This document shows positions 18,586 to 28,230 of a stretch of 64,000 nucleotides of DNA, one piece after another. Origin of the DNA: Erwinia rhapontici (GTDB lineage Bacteria > Pseudomonadota > Gammaproteobacteria > Enterobacterales > Enterobacteriaceae); the NCBI RefSeq assembly GCF_012271765.1, contig NZ_VRKO01000005.1, positions 202,722-266,721 on the forward strand, in the 5' to 3' direction. Both the position numbers and the translations under genes were made by a program. The notes beneath the pieces were generated by a model. That model was not told the DNA's origin, searched no databases, and worked only from the letters and a program-made list of their open reading frames with translations. The stretch's first letter is position 1. Each line of letters starts with the position of its first letter.

Positions 18586-19437
18586 TTACGCTTTACCCAC
18601 GGCGCCAGACCAGTTGAGATACTCAGTAACGACTTCGCGACAGGCGGATTCCATCACCGCCATCAGATCGGGCAGCTCCGCCTTAGGGTGCTGTTTTAAG
18701 GCTTGTTGCAGTGCGCTTTTTCCGGCTTCAAACACCGCCGCACCAACGTTAATCTTTGCCACACCATGCTGGCTGACGCGGCGAATATCTTCCGCTTTGG
18801 TGCCGCTGCCGCCATGCAGGGCCAGCGGTAACGGTGAAGCGCGATGCAGCTCCTCCAGCCGGGTGAAATCAATCGCGGGTGTCACACCCGGCGGATAGAT
18901 GCCGTGTGCCGTACCGACGGATACCGCCAGCAGGTCAATATCGGTCTGTGCGATAAACGGCATCACATCGGCCACCTGGGTCATCTTCACGCTGGCATCC
19001 TGCAGGTCATAGACCGGCGCATCAGCAATATGGCCCAGCTCGCCCTCCACGCAAACCCCTGCAGTGTGGGCCATCTGTACCACCTGCTGAGTCTGGCGGA
19101 TGTTCTCCTCCAGCGGAAAAGCGGAGGCGTCAATCATCAGCCCGGTAAACCCGGCGCGGAAGCACTGACCAATCAGCGTAAAGTCACTGCCGTGGTCAAG
19201 ACTGAGGGCCACCGGCACGTTGGCCTGCTCTGCCAGCGCCCTGACCAGCGGCAGCGCGACTGCTGGTGGGAAGTGTTCGCAGTGCCCCTGATAGATATTC
19301 AGGATAATCGGGGCGCGCTGTGCGCTGGCGGCGCTGATGGCCGCACGGGCGCTCTCCAGATTGAAGCAGTTAATGGCTAAGACCGCGTACTGTCGCTGAA
19401 AGGCATCGGCAATCACGGCTTTCATTGAGGCGTACAT
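18586..19437 (-). CDS. Class II ketose-bisphosphate aldolase (second paralogue)
   Basis: 283-residue zinc aldolase, clearly diverged from its downstream paralogue but with the same active site: D81-H82 (LSLDHGSD), EGELG at 131-135, H179 (VGTAHGIYP), H208 (ALHGGSGT) and KINVG at 228-232. The 96-base gap to the next aldolase and the short gap from EIIC place both in one PTS operon. Two aldolases in one operon may split sugar and chain-length specificity or form a hetero-oligomer; neither is proven. Confidence 0.9.
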   Translation of the reverse strand: MYASMKAVIADAFQRQYAVLAINCFNLESARAAISAASAQRAPIILNIYQGHCEHFPPAVALPLVRALAEQANVPVALSLDHGSDFTLIGQCFRAGFTGLMIDASAFPLEENIRQTQQVVQMAHTAGVCVEGELGHIADAPVYDLQDASVKMTQVADVMPFIAQTDIDLLAVSVGTAHGIYPPGVTPAIDFTRLEELHRASPLPLALHGGSGTKAEDIRRVSQHGVAKINVGAAVFEAGKSALQQALKQHPKAELPDLMAVMESACREVVTEYLNWSGAVGKA

Positions 19438-19446
19438 AACAACTCC

Positions 19447-20538
19447 TTATTCCAGGGTGAATTTAATGTCTTCGTCGCGCATGCTGCCATCGTCGACATC
19501 GTTAAACTCTTCATCCGCTTCGGTCACGCGTTTCTTAATGACTGACAGCATCACGCCGCAGATCACCGTGCCGATCCCCAGGGCCAGGCAGAACATCACG
19601 GGTTTGGTAAACAGCGGCACCACAAACATCCCGCCGTGCGGCACAGGCGCCTCTACGCCCCAGACCATAATCAGCCCGCCTGCGATGGCGGAGGCCACCA
19701 CACAGCTGCCAACCACACGGAACAGGTCACGGGCGGCAATGGGGATCACCCCTTCGGTGATCATGCAGATGCCCATCGGGAAGGCGGCTTTCAGGGCCTC
19801 TTTTTCTGCGCGGGTGTATTTATTGCGCGTCAGCAGGAAGGAGAGGGTGATACCAAACGGCGGGATCATTGAGCCGACAAACTTCACCGCTTCCGGGCCA
19901 TAGATGCCATCAACCAGCATGCCGTCAGCAAACAGGGACATGGTTTTATTCACCGGCCCGCCGAAGTCAAAGGTGGCCATGGCACCGAGGATCGCTCCCA
20001 TCAGGAACTTCGATCCGCCCTGCATCGACTCCAGCAGATGGATCAGCGCTTTCTGCAACCAGATGATCGGCTGGCCGATGAACGTCATCATCAGCAACCC
20101 GGCGATCACGGTACTGAGCACCGGCAGGATCATCACCGGCATCAGCCCCTGCATAGACGTGGGCAGCCTGATGCTGCGTTTCAGCAGCAGCACGGTGTAG
20201 CCCACCAGGAAGCCGCCGAGAATGCCGCCGATAAACCCGGTGCCGATCTGGCCGCAGATAAAACCCACGATCAGACCGGGTGCAAAGCCGGGGCGATCGG
20301 CAATTGACCAGGCGATCGCCGCAGAAATCAGCGGCACGATCAGCCCCATTCCCCAGCCGCCGATCTGATTCAGCATCCAGGCCACGCTGCCGGTCTGTTT
20401 ACCGACGTCCGGGCCGCCGATCACCTGGCCTAGCGCAATGCAGATCCCGGCGGCGACGATCAACGGGATCATCCATGAGATACCGGTCAGCAGATGCCCC
20501 TTAATCTCTTGCCCCAGTTTGTTTGATTGAGTGTTCAT
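19447..20538 (-). CDS. PTS fructose-like permease, EIIC component
   Basis: Membrane channel subunit of a fructose-type phosphotransferase system, 363 residues from ATG 20538 (GGGGAA site; an in-frame start at 20568 would add ten residues with no better site). Many hydrophobic segments: GISWMIPLIVAAGICIALGQ, MGLIVPLISAAIAWSIAD, PGLIVGFICGQIGTGFIGGI. The conserved GGPVNKT and PHGG motifs are typical of fructose-family EIIC. The hydrophilic tail is acidic (EADEEFNDVDDGSMRDEDIK). Substrate unknown. Confidence 0.93.
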   Translation of the reverse strand: MNTQSNKLGQEIKGHLLTGISWMIPLIVAAGICIALGQVIGGPDVGKQTGSVAWMLNQIGGWGMGLIVPLISAAIAWSIADRPGFAPGLIVGFICGQIGTGFIGGILGGFLVGYTVLLLKRSIRLPTSMQGLMPVMILPVLSTVIAGLLMMTFIGQPIIWLQKALIHLLESMQGGSKFLMGAILGAMATFDFGGPVNKTMSLFADGMLVDGIYGPEAVKFVGSMIPPFGITLSFLLTRNKYTRAEKEALKAAFPMGICMITEGVIPIAARDLFRVVGSCVVASAIAGGLIMVWGVEAPVPHGGMFVVPLFTKPVMFCLALGIGTVICGVMLSVIKKRVTEADEEFNDVDDGSMRDEDIKFTLE

Positions 20539-20560
20539 CGTGATTTCCCCGTGAGAGTGC

Positions 20561-20875
20561 TCAGGCACGTGCTAACGAATCGGCCACTTTTTCCAGGAAC
20601 TTCACCGGGGATTTGATCACGACATCGGTTTTCACCCGCACCACCGGTTTACCTTTAAAACGCTCCTCGCCGTTGATTTTGATATCGACGGCCAGGATCA
20701 CTACGTCAGCCGCGGCAATGTCTGCCGCATTCAGGGCATTCTCGGTGCCGATGGTGCCCTGGGTTTCCACCAGGATGTCGAAGTTGAGCGCTTTCGCGCC
20801 CTTAATCAGTTTTTCGCGCGCGATGTAGGTATGCGCGATGCCTGCCGTGCAGGCGGCCACACAAACAATTTTCAT
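20561..20875 (-). CDS. PTS fructose-like EIIB component
   Basis: 104-residue phosphocarrier. The phospho-accepting cysteine is C9 in CVAACTAGIAHT, the fructose-family P-loop. It receives phosphate from EIIA and passes it to the incoming sugar at EIIC. Free-standing EIIB between EIIA and EIIC genes resembles the E. coli frw and frv arrangements. Confidence 0.94.
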   Translation of the reverse strand: MKIVCVAACTAGIAHTYIAREKLIKGAKALNFDILVETQGTIGTENALNAADIAAADVVILAVDIKINGEERFKGKPVVRVKTDVVIKSPVKFLEKVADSLARA

Positions 20876-20895
20876 GGTAAGCCTCGTCTTCAGTG

Positions 20896-21366
20896 TTAAC
20901 AGAGGTCTGTTTCCGCGTACTGGCTGAACAGTTGGATAATGCTGTCTGCATCCTGCTCTTGTAACAGTTGGGCAATCACATCATCATCCGCCAGGGCACA
21001 GGCCACCTGAGACAACAGACGAATATGTGTGGTGTTTTGATCTTCCATACGGACCGCAAATAAAATAATGCAGCGCACTTCACTGCCATCGAGCGTTTCC
21101 CACGGAATATCGGCGCGGGTCCGGCCAATCGCCAGCGTGGTCTGTTTTACTGCCAGCGACTTGCCGTGTGGAATAGCAATATGATTCTCGAATCCGGTCG
21201 AGCCTTCGGCTTCACGTAACCAGACGTCGTGAATAAAGTCCTCTTTCGAGGTCAGGGCACCGTCCTCATACAGCAAATCGGTCAGTTCGCGTATCGCTTC
21301 ATCTTTCGTGCTGGCGTTCATGTTTAATTTGACGCGCCGGGCGCTGAGAATTTTATTGATATCCAT
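20896..21366 (-). CDS. PTS fructose-like EIIA component
   Basis: 156-residue EIIA of the fructose/mannitol type; the phosphorylated histidine is H67 in NHIAIPHGKS. Start set at ATG 21366 (AGAGG seven bases upstream, family-like MDINKIL). A longer frame to 21387 would overlap the regulator stop. The gene begins 11 bases after the regulator ends. Confidence 0.93.
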   Translation of the reverse strand: MDINKILSARRVKLNMNASTKDEAIRELTDLLYEDGALTSKEDFIHDVWLREAEGSTGFENHIAIPHGKSLAVKQTTLAIGRTRADIPWETLDGSEVRCIILFAVRMEDQNTTHIRLLSQVACALADDDVIAQLLQEQDADSIIQLFSQYAETDLC

Positions 21367-21377
21367 TTGCAGACCTC

Positions 21378-22961
21378 TTAAGAGCAAGTTGAAAAGGCGT
21401 GTTCGGGTGCCTTGATACGATCGGATGCCTGCATCAATTTGCTGGCGATGACCTTCTCGGTGACGCGTTTAATATCGTCGTCGTTAAAAAAGGCCGACAC
21501 GTAGACCACCGGAAGCGGCTGGTCGGCCAGATGAATCGTGGAGATCACCAGTTCAATATCCTGCTGCTGGCAACACTGGTTCATGGTGCTGGCCGAGACG
21601 ACGCCAGCGATGACCCAGTCAGGGAAGGCGCGCAGAATGCGGCTCTTCAGCAGGTGCGACGTGCCCACACCGCTTGAACAGACAATCAGGATGCGTTTGT
21701 GAGCAATCTGGCGCTCCAGTGCCGCCTGAAAATGCACGGTCAGATAACCCACTTCATCATCGGCAATCTCCGGTAATTTAAAGCGCTGGCACAGTTGCGA
21801 CACTGCATGTCCGGTCAACTGATAAATATCGGCCAGCTCTTTTTTTATATCTTCCAGTAACGGATTGCGGATGCGTATTTGATATTTAAGTCGGTTAAGT
21901 AACGGCTTAATATGCACCAGCAACCCTTCATGCAGCAGACGGTCGCTGCTCAGGTCAATATTAATCACGGCAGAAAAGGTGGCGATTAAATCCAGCGTTA
22001 AATGGCGCGACTCACTATTGGATAACTGACAATACAACGGAGGGTTATCCTCATTTTCCTCGACCACAATGCCAGAGGAAATGATATATTGATAAACAAA
22101 CCAGACTTCATCACAAGGTAGTTGATTATTAATTCTGATTTCAACCTGATTAATCATTTCCTGTGCGATAGCGAAAATAATTTCGTCCGGTTTTTGGCTG
22201 ATGTTTTCTTCGCTCAGAATAAGCGGGTTACCCAGCGCCATGCGGTGCATCATAATTAAAATATGGGTGAAAAGATTAATATAATAAGGTTCACCCAGGG
22301 GATAGGTTAACTGGCGTTCCATCTGCTCCAGGATTTGCTGAACAAACAGCACATCCTCTTCACCAAAATAGTGCGTCAGGGCTTTATAACTTCCGGGATC
22401 CAGACGTGAATGATTGACCGTCCCCGGGTCCTGGAAATTCATTACATCATTAATCAGTGAGGCCATCGCCTGGCGAATATGATTTTCGCTGCCTTCAATA
22501 TGCGTACCGCTCTGACTGCGGACCAGTGCCAGGCCGAGTGGGGCAATCCAGCTTTCAATGATCTTCAGGTCATTGACGATAGAGGCGCTACTGATGAAGT
22601 AGCGTTCAGACAGCTTGCTGATGGAGGTTTCCCGCGGGGTATCGCTCAGAAGTTGAGACGCAATTTTTACCCGGCGTGAATTATTGGCCAGCGCCTCAGC
22701 ACCGCCTTCTTCTGGTGTTATCAGTTGCTCCAGCAGCATTAAACGCTGGCTGTCATCGGCAATCAGCATAATACCAATGCCAACCTTTTTATCTGTAGTG
22801 ATATTCCACTCGGTTAACAGTGTTTCGATAAACTGGATATCGCGATGTACCGTTTTTTCTGACACGGCCAGCAGGCTGGCCATATTTTTAACCGGAACAT
22901 ACTCCTGATGTTGCAGAAGATACTTCAGCAATTTGTGTTGTCGAGAGGTTAGTAGTTGCAT
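21378..22961 (-). CDS. PRD-containing PTS-regulated transcriptional activator
   Basis: 527-residue regulator with two N-terminal HTH regions (MQLLTSRQHKLLKYLLQHQE; then ISKLSERYFISSASIVNDLK), two PTS regulation domains with phosphorylatable histidines (THILIMMHRM, LLVHIKPLLNRL, GYLTVHFQAALER), and an EIIB-like domain with RILIVCSSGVGTSHLL. Family members are activated or repressed by phosphorylation from HPr and cognate EIIs. The usual C-terminal EIIA domain is absent, but a separate EIIA gene follows immediately. First gene of the operon, hence likely autoregulated. Confidence 0.92.
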   Translation of the reverse strand: MQLLTSRQHKLLKYLLQHQEYVPVKNMASLLAVSEKTVHRDIQFIETLLTEWNITTDKKVGIGIMLIADDSQRLMLLEQLITPEEGGAEALANNSRRVKIASQLLSDTPRETSISKLSERYFISSASIVNDLKIIESWIAPLGLALVRSQSGTHIEGSENHIRQAMASLINDVMNFQDPGTVNHSRLDPGSYKALTHYFGEEDVLFVQQILEQMERQLTYPLGEPYYINLFTHILIMMHRMALGNPLILSEENISQKPDEIIFAIAQEMINQVEIRINNQLPCDEVWFVYQYIISSGIVVEENEDNPPLYCQLSNSESRHLTLDLIATFSAVINIDLSSDRLLHEGLLVHIKPLLNRLKYQIRIRNPLLEDIKKELADIYQLTGHAVSQLCQRFKLPEIADDEVGYLTVHFQAALERQIAHKRILIVCSSGVGTSHLLKSRILRAFPDWVIAGVVSASTMNQCCQQQDIELVISTIHLADQPLPVVYVSAFFNDDDIKRVTEKVIASKLMQASDRIKAPEHAFSTCS

Positions 22962-23443
22962 CAGATCACCCTTGAATCCCCTTGATATTTGACATGCCAG
23001 CGGTGTTTGCTGTCGTGCTGTTACGTCAATGACTTTGGGTATTATGTTTTAATTATTCACCCTTTCGGGTCGGATTTATCTTGTGCTGACTGAGTGAGAT
23101 TAAATCTAGTTGCTGTCGGGGATGTGGGCAATACTAAAGCGTGTCCCTGTGCGGGACAAAATTAAAACAGCAGAATGCGGGATTATTATTTGGGAGAGGG
23201 ATCACATTAATGAATGGGTGAATAAGTGTGATCTTGTTCTCATATTATTAGTTTTATTCCTCCGGGCTGGGGAATATTCATTTCTCCCTTAGTGCAGGAC
23301 AATTTGTTGCTGTCACTCGTGCTGAACCATTGATCCCTGTGACAGACCCTTATCAGATAAGGTACTATCCTCGCCAAACTTACCGCTGTGTGGTGCGGAG
23401 TTGGCAGGCCCTTAACGCGCCGCGATGTGAGGAAAAGAGAATA
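22962..23443. promoter_or_regulatory. Divergent intergenic region between the PTS operon and parC
   Basis: About 480 bases, AT-rich, holding the promoters of the PTS operon (leftward) and parC (rightward). An imperfect repeat around TTATTCACCCTTTCGGG is seen, but no operator or RNA gene can be named. Short frames here lack good ribosome sites. Confidence 0.4.
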
Positions 23444-25720
23444 ATGACTGATCTGACGCAGGATGGTGCAGAGCGCCTTGCCCTGCATACCTTTACTGAG
23501 AATGCGTACCTTAACTACTCCATGTACGTCATCATGGATCGTGCGCTTCCTTATATTGGCGATGGCCTCAAGCCCGTTCAGCGCCGCATTGTGTATGCGA
23601 TGTCAGAACTGGGATTGAGCAACAACGCTAAGTTCAAAAAATCTGCTCGTACCGTCGGTGATGTGCTGGGTAAATACCATCCGCACGGTGACAGCGCCTG
23701 CTATGAAGCGATGGTGTTGATGGCGCAGCCGTTCTCCTACCGTTACCCGCTGGTTGATGGCCAGGGGAACTGGGGGGCACCGGACGATCCCAAATCTTTC
23801 GCCGCGATGCGTTACACCGAGTCACGTTTGTCAAAGTATGCCGAAGTGCTGCTGGGCGAGCTCGGGCAGGGCACCGTTGACTACGTACCCAACTTTGACG
23901 GCACCATGCAGGAACCGTCGATGCTGCCGGCGCGCCTGCCGAACATTTTGCTCAATGGCACCACCGGGATTGCCGTGGGCATGGCAACCGACATTCCACC
24001 GCATAACCTGCGTGAAGTCGCCAAAGCTGCCATTACACTGATCGACAGCCCGAAAACCACGCTGGATGACCTGCTCGATATCGTTCAGGGGCCGGATTAT
24101 CCGACGGAAGCGGAGATCATTACCCCGCGCAACGAAATACGTAAAATCTACCAGAGCGGTCGTGGCTCGGTGCGTATGCGTGCGGTATGGAAGAAAGAAG
24201 ACGGTGACGTGGTTATTACGGCGCTGCCGCATCAGGTATCCGGCGCGCGCGTACTGGAGCAGATTGCTGCGCAGATGCGTAACAAAAAGCTGCCGATGGT
24301 CGAAGATCTGCGCGATGAATCGAACCACGAAAACCCGACGCGTCTGGTGATTGTGCCGCGTTCCAACCGTGTGGATATGGAACAGGTGATGAACCACCTG
24401 TTTGCGACCACCGATCTTGAACGCAGCTACCGCATTAACCTGAACATGATCGGCCTGGATAACCGCCCGGCGGTGAAAAACCTGCTGGAAATTCTCAATG
24501 AATGGCTGGTGTTCCGTCGTGATACGGTGCGCCGCCGTCTGAACTTCCGTCTGGAAAAAGTGCAGAAACGTCTGCATATCCTTGCTGGTTTGCTGGTGGC
24601 GTTCCTCAATATCGACGACGTCATCCATATCATTCGTACGGAAGATGAACCGAAGCCGGTATTAATGTCGCGTTTCGACATCACTGAAATCCAGGCTGAA
24701 TCCATCCTCGAGCTGAAACTCCGCCATCTCGCCAAACTGGAAGAGATGAAAATTCGCGGGGAGCAGGATGAGCTGGAAAAAGAGCAGGCCTATCTGCAAG
24801 GGCTTCTGGCCTCTGAACGCAAAATGAATACCCTGCTGAAGAAAGAGTTGCAGGCAGACAGCGATGCGTATGGCGATGATCGTCGTTCACCGCTGCGTGA
24901 GCGCGAAGAAGCAAAAGCCATCAGCGAAAGTGAGCTGGTGCCGTCCGAACCCGTGACGATCGTCCTGTCACAAAGCGGCTGGGTGCGCAGCGCCAAAGGC
25001 CATGATATTGACCCAACGGGCCTCAGCTACAAAGCGGGTGACAGCTTCCGTGCTGCCGCTCGTGGCAAGAGTAACCAGCCGGTGGCCTTTATCGACTCCA
25101 CCGGGCGCAGCTATGCGCTCGATCCGATCACACTGCCATCGGCGCGTGGTCAGGGTGAGCCGCTGACGGGTAAACTGACACCGCCACCGGGCGCCGTTAT
25201 TGAACAGGTGCTGATGGAGGAGGACGATCAGAAACTGCTGATGGCGTCCGATGCGGGCTATGGTTTCGTCTGTACCTTTAGCGACCTGGTGTCACGTAAC
25301 CGTGCCGGTAAAGCGCTGCTGACCCTGCCGTCAAATGCCAAAGTGATGACGCCAATGGCGATCCACAGCAATGACGATCTGCTGCTGGCCATTACTGCTG
25401 CCGGACGTATGTTGATGTTCCCGGTGGGTGACCTGCCGCAGCTGTCGAAAGGGAAGGGGAATAAAATTGTCTCCATCCCGTCGGCTCAGGCAGCCTCCGG
25501 TGAGGATAAACTGGCCTGGTTGCTGTTGCTGACACCACAAAGTGATATTACGCTGCATGTGGGTAAACGTAAGCTGACGCTGAAAGCGGCCGATCTGCAA
25601 AAGTTCCGTGCCGAGCGTGGGCGTCGTGGCACGCTGTTGCCGCGTGGCTTGCAGCGCATTGATCGGGTCGACGTTGACGGCCCGGTGCGTGCAGCCCCAA
25701 CGGATGACAGCGAGGAGTAA
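23444..25720 (+). CDS. parC: DNA topoisomerase IV subunit A ParC
   Basis: DNA-breakage subunit of topoisomerase IV, 758 residues. ATG 23444 is preceded by GAGGAAAAG and gives [20 protein letters not shown]; upstream in-frame residues are not conserved. Catalytic tyrosine is Y124 (AMRYTESR, E. coli Y120). Quinolone-region residues S84 and E88 ([13 protein letters not shown]. coli S80 and E84) are the susceptible wild type. The C-terminal beta-pinwheel follows about residue 500. Heads the conserved parC-plsC-ftsP run. Confidence 0.98.
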   Translation: MTDLTQDGAERLALHTFTENAYLNYSMYVIMDRALPYIGDGLKPVQRRIVYAMSELGLSNNAKFKKSARTVGDVLGKYHPHGDSACYEAMVLMAQPFSYRYPLVDGQGNWGAPDDPKSFAAMRYTESRLSKYAEVLLGELGQGTVDYVPNFDGTMQEPSMLPARLPNILLNGTTGIAVGMATDIPPHNLREVAKAAITLIDSPKTTLDDLLDIVQGPDYPTEAEIITPRNEIRKIYQSGRGSVRMRAVWKKEDGDVVITALPHQVSGARVLEQIAAQMRNKKLPMVEDLRDESNHENPTRLVIVPRSNRVDMEQVMNHLFATTDLERSYRINLNMIGLDNRPAVKNLLEILNEWLVFRRDTVRRRLNFRLEKVQKRLHILAGLLVAFLNIDDVIHIIRTEDEPKPVLMSRFDITEIQAESILELKLRHLAKLEEMKIRGEQDELEKEQAYLQGLLASERKMNTLLKKELQADSDAYGDDRRSPLREREEAKAISESELVPSEPVTIVLSQSGWVRSAKGHDIDPTGLSYKAGDSFRAAARGKSNQPVAFIDSTGRSYALDPITLPSARGQGEPLTGKLTPPPGAVIEQVLMEEDDQKLLMASDAGYGFVCTFSDLVSRNRAGKALLTLPSNAKVMTPMAIHSNDDLLLAITAAGRMLMFPVGDLPQLSKGKGNKIVSIPSAQAASGEDKLAWLLLLTPQSDITLHVGKRKLTLKAADLQKFRAERGRRGTLLPRGLQRIDRVDVDGPVRAAPTDDSEE

Positions 25721-25844
25721 TTCGCTCGTCTGGCCCGATCGTCATTGACGGGCCAGCTCGGCGATTATTTCCCAAAAAATATAATAAGCATGAGTGCGCA
25801 TGGACCTGTCCGGTGTGTGACCTGTAAGTAAAAACGAGGTAGTG

Positions 25845-26585
25845 ATGCTTTCTCTTCTACGTATCATCATCGTGGTGATGTATTCGATCCTGTTGTGTGT
25901 GTTTGGCTGTATCTACTGTTGTCTGTTCAGGCCGCGCGATCCGCGCCATGTCGCTACCTTTGGTCATCTGTTTGGTCGTCTGGCACCGATATTCGGTCTG
26001 AAGGTGGAGCTGCGCAAGCCAGAGGGCGCTGAAAACTACCCGAACGCGATTTATATCTGTAACCATCAGAACAATTACGACATGATCACGGCGGCCAGCA
26101 TGGTGCAGCCAACAACGGTCACTGTCGGTAAGCGCAGCCTGCTGTGGGTGCCTTTCTTTGGTCTGCTCTACTGGCTGACAGGTAACCTGCTGATTGACCG
26201 TGATAACCGCGCCAAAGCACACGGTACTATTGGTGAACTGGTGGATCAGTTTAAACGTAAAAGGATCTCCTTCCTGATGTTCCCGGAAGGGACACGCAGC
26301 CGCGGTCGTGGCCTGCTGCCATTCAAGACGGGTGCCTTCCATGCGGCGGTTGCGGCTGGTGTGCCCATTATTCCGATCGTGGTGTCGAATATTCACGGCA
26401 AAATCGAACTGAACCGGTTGAAGAACGGGCTGGCGATTGTTGAAATGCTGCCGCCGGTTGATACCCAGGCCTTTGCCGAGCAGTCCGTGCGCAAGCTGGC
26501 GACACACTGTCGTGAACTGATGTCGGCGAAGCTGGATGAGTTAAATGCCGAAGTCGCTGCACGCGAAGCGTCAGGTAAGCTATAA
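25845..26585 (+). CDS. plsC: 1-acyl-sn-glycerol-3-phosphate acyltransferase PlsC
   Basis: Inner-membrane enzyme making phosphatidic acid from lysophosphatidic acid. 246 residues. Motif I NHQNNYD (HX4D), motif III FPEGTRSRGRG, motif IV VPIIPIVV. N-terminal hydrophobic anchor IIIVVMYSILLCVFGCIYCC. The start is set at ATG 25845 with GAGG at normal spacing; an immediately upstream GTG at 25842 is also in frame. Confidence 0.97.
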   Translation: MLSLLRIIIVVMYSILLCVFGCIYCCLFRPRDPRHVATFGHLFGRLAPIFGLKVELRKPEGAENYPNAIYICNHQNNYDMITAASMVQPTTVTVGKRSLLWVPFFGLLYWLTGNLLIDRDNRAKAHGTIGELVDQFKRKRISFLMFPEGTRSRGRGLLPFKTGAFHAAVAAGVPIIPIVVSNIHGKIELNRLKNGLAIVEMLPPVDTQAFAEQSVRKLATHCRELMSAKLDELNAEVAAREASGKL

Positions 26586-26594
26586 GTTAACGGA

Positions 26595-26614
26595 GTGGCC
26601 GGTGATCCGGCCAC
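26595..26614 (+). terminator. Hairpin after plsC
   Basis: GTGGCCGG-TGAT-CCGGCCAC, perfect 8-bp stem nine bases after the plsC stop, weak pyrimidine run after it. May partly terminate before ftsP. Confidence 0.5.
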
Positions 26615-26721
26615 GCTGTCCTCTCTTTACGACAGCACATCACGCGGAAACACAGCCCGCGCATAATGATAAAAAATGGAATAGCGTCGCTGCGGCGGCC
26701 GTTTTGACTTACGGAGTGGGT

Positions 26722-28164
26722 ATGTCCTTCAGTCGTCGTCAGTTTATTCAAGCCTCAGGCATTGCCCTCTGTGCTTCCACTCTTCCCTTACGTGCCCGTG
26801 CTGCGGGTGCCGGGCAGGGCAATCCGTTGCCGGTCCCGCCACTGATCGAGTCACGTCGCGGGCAGCCGCTGTTCCTGACGTTGCAACGCAGCCATTGGGC
26901 CTTTAACGGCAGCAATAAAGTGCCGGTATGGGGAATGAATGGTCTTTATCTTGGCCCAACGGTACGCGTCTGGAACGGGGATGACGTCAAGCTGATCTAC
27001 AGCAACCGTCTGAATGAACCGGTGTCGATGACGGTGAGCGGCCTGCAGGTGCCGGGTGTGCTGATGGGCGGCGCGGCGCGTATGATGTCGCCGGGTGTTG
27101 ACTGGGCGCCGGTGGTGCCGATCCGTCAGGCGGCCTCCACCTGCTGGTATCATGCCAACACGCCTAATCGCATGGCTCCGCACGTCTACAACGGCCTGGC
27201 CGGGATGTGGCTGGTCGAGGATGAAGTGAGTAAGTCCTTGCCTATCCCCAACCACTACGGTGTGGACGATTTTCCACTGATTATTCAGGACAAGCGGCTG
27301 GATAATTTTGGTGCACCGGAGTATGACCCACCGGGTAATGGCGGGTTTATTGGCGATACGCTGTTGGTGAATGGCGTACAGAATCCGTTTCTCGAAGTCT
27401 CCCGAGGCTGGGTGCGTTTGCGTCTGCTGAATGCTTCTAACGCTCGCCGCTATCAGCTGCGCATGAGTGACAGCCGCCCGTTTAATGTGATTGCCAGCGA
27501 TCAGGGCTTCCTGCCCGCACCCGTAGCGGTTGAACAGCTGTCGCTGGCGCCTGGCGAACGACGTGAAATCCTTGTTGATATGTCCCAGGGCGATGAAGTC
27601 TCGATTACCGCCGGGGAAGCCGCCGGGATTGTCGACCGTCTGCGCGGTTTCTTTGAACCTTCTTCCATTCTGACCTCAACGCTGATCCTGACCCTGCGCC
27701 CGACCGGGCTGCTGCCGTTAGTGACGGATAACTTACCGATGCGTCTGCTGGCCGATCAGATGATCGAGGGTGCTGTCAGCCGCACGCGCGAGTTCCGTTT
27801 GGGGGATTCAATGCCCGGCATTAACGGCGCGCTGTGGGATATGACACGCATTGACGTGCAGGCACAGCAGGGCAGTTTTGAGCGCTGGGTTATTCATGCT
27901 GATATGCCGCAGTCGTTCCATATTCAGGGCGTGATGTTCCTGATCAAGAGCGTGAATGGCGCACAGCCGATGGCAGAAGATCGCGGCTGGAAAGATACAC
28001 TGTGGGTGGATGGCGACGTCGAGCTGTTTGTCTCCTTTACTCAGGCATCATCAGAGCATTTCCCGTTTACCTATTACAGCCAGACGCTGGAGATGGCGGA
28101 TCGTGGCACGGCGGGGCAGCTGGCGGTGAATCCCGCCGTTCAGGTCGGGCAAGGTAGTTTTTAA
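26722..28164 (+). CDS. ftsP: Cell division protein FtsP (SufI), Tat-exported multicopper-oxidase-like
   Basis: Periplasmic protein that stabilises the divisome under stress. From ATG 26722 it has the twin-arginine signal SRRQFIQASGIALCA with cleavage after RARA (about residue 27). 480 residues (E. coli 470). Three cupredoxin domains by homology, but without copper-binding HXH clusters, as known for SufI. Conserved segments include GLQVPGVLMGGAARMMSPG and MADRGTAGQLAVNPAV. The 59 in-frame codons upstream of this ATG are not coding. Confidence 0.96.
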   Translation: MSFSRRQFIQASGIALCASTLPLRARAAGAGQGNPLPVPPLIESRRGQPLFLTLQRSHWAFNGSNKVPVWGMNGLYLGPTVRVWNGDDVKLIYSNRLNEPVSMTVSGLQVPGVLMGGAARMMSPGVDWAPVVPIRQAASTCWYHANTPNRMAPHVYNGLAGMWLVEDEVSKSLPIPNHYGVDDFPLIIQDKRLDNFGAPEYDPPGNGGFIGDTLLVNGVQNPFLEVSRGWVRLRLLNASNARRYQLRMSDSRPFNVIASDQGFLPAPVAVEQLSLAPGERREILVDMSQGDEVSITAGEAAGIVDRLRGFFEPSSILTSTLILTLRPTGLLPLVTDNLPMRLLADQMIEGAVSRTREFRLGDSMPGINGALWDMTRIDVQAQQGSFERWVIHADMPQSFHIQGVMFLIKSVNGAQPMAEDRGWKDTLWVDGDVELFVSFTQASSEHFPFTYYSQTLEMADRGTAGQLAVNPAVQVGQGSF

Positions 28165-28182
28165 CGTTTCGCGCTTTTGTAG

Positions 28183-28202
28183 GGGCGAGGCATGCCTCGC
28201 CC
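28183..28202. repeat. GCATGC-centred palindrome, copy e
   Basis: GGGCGAGGCATGCCTCGCCC, perfect palindrome between convergent ftsP and dkgA; same core as copies b and g. Confidence 0.85.
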
Positions 28203-28230
28203 GTGACAGATAATACGAAATGACGGAATA

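Noticed and set aside
23110..23292. 60-codon frame in the gap before parC
   Set aside because: No ribosome site, atypical composition and no recognisable family; the region is better explained as promoter DNA.
23690..23710. Quinolone-resistance mutations in ParC
   Set aside because: Positions equivalent to E. coli S80 and E84 are Ser and Glu, the susceptible state.
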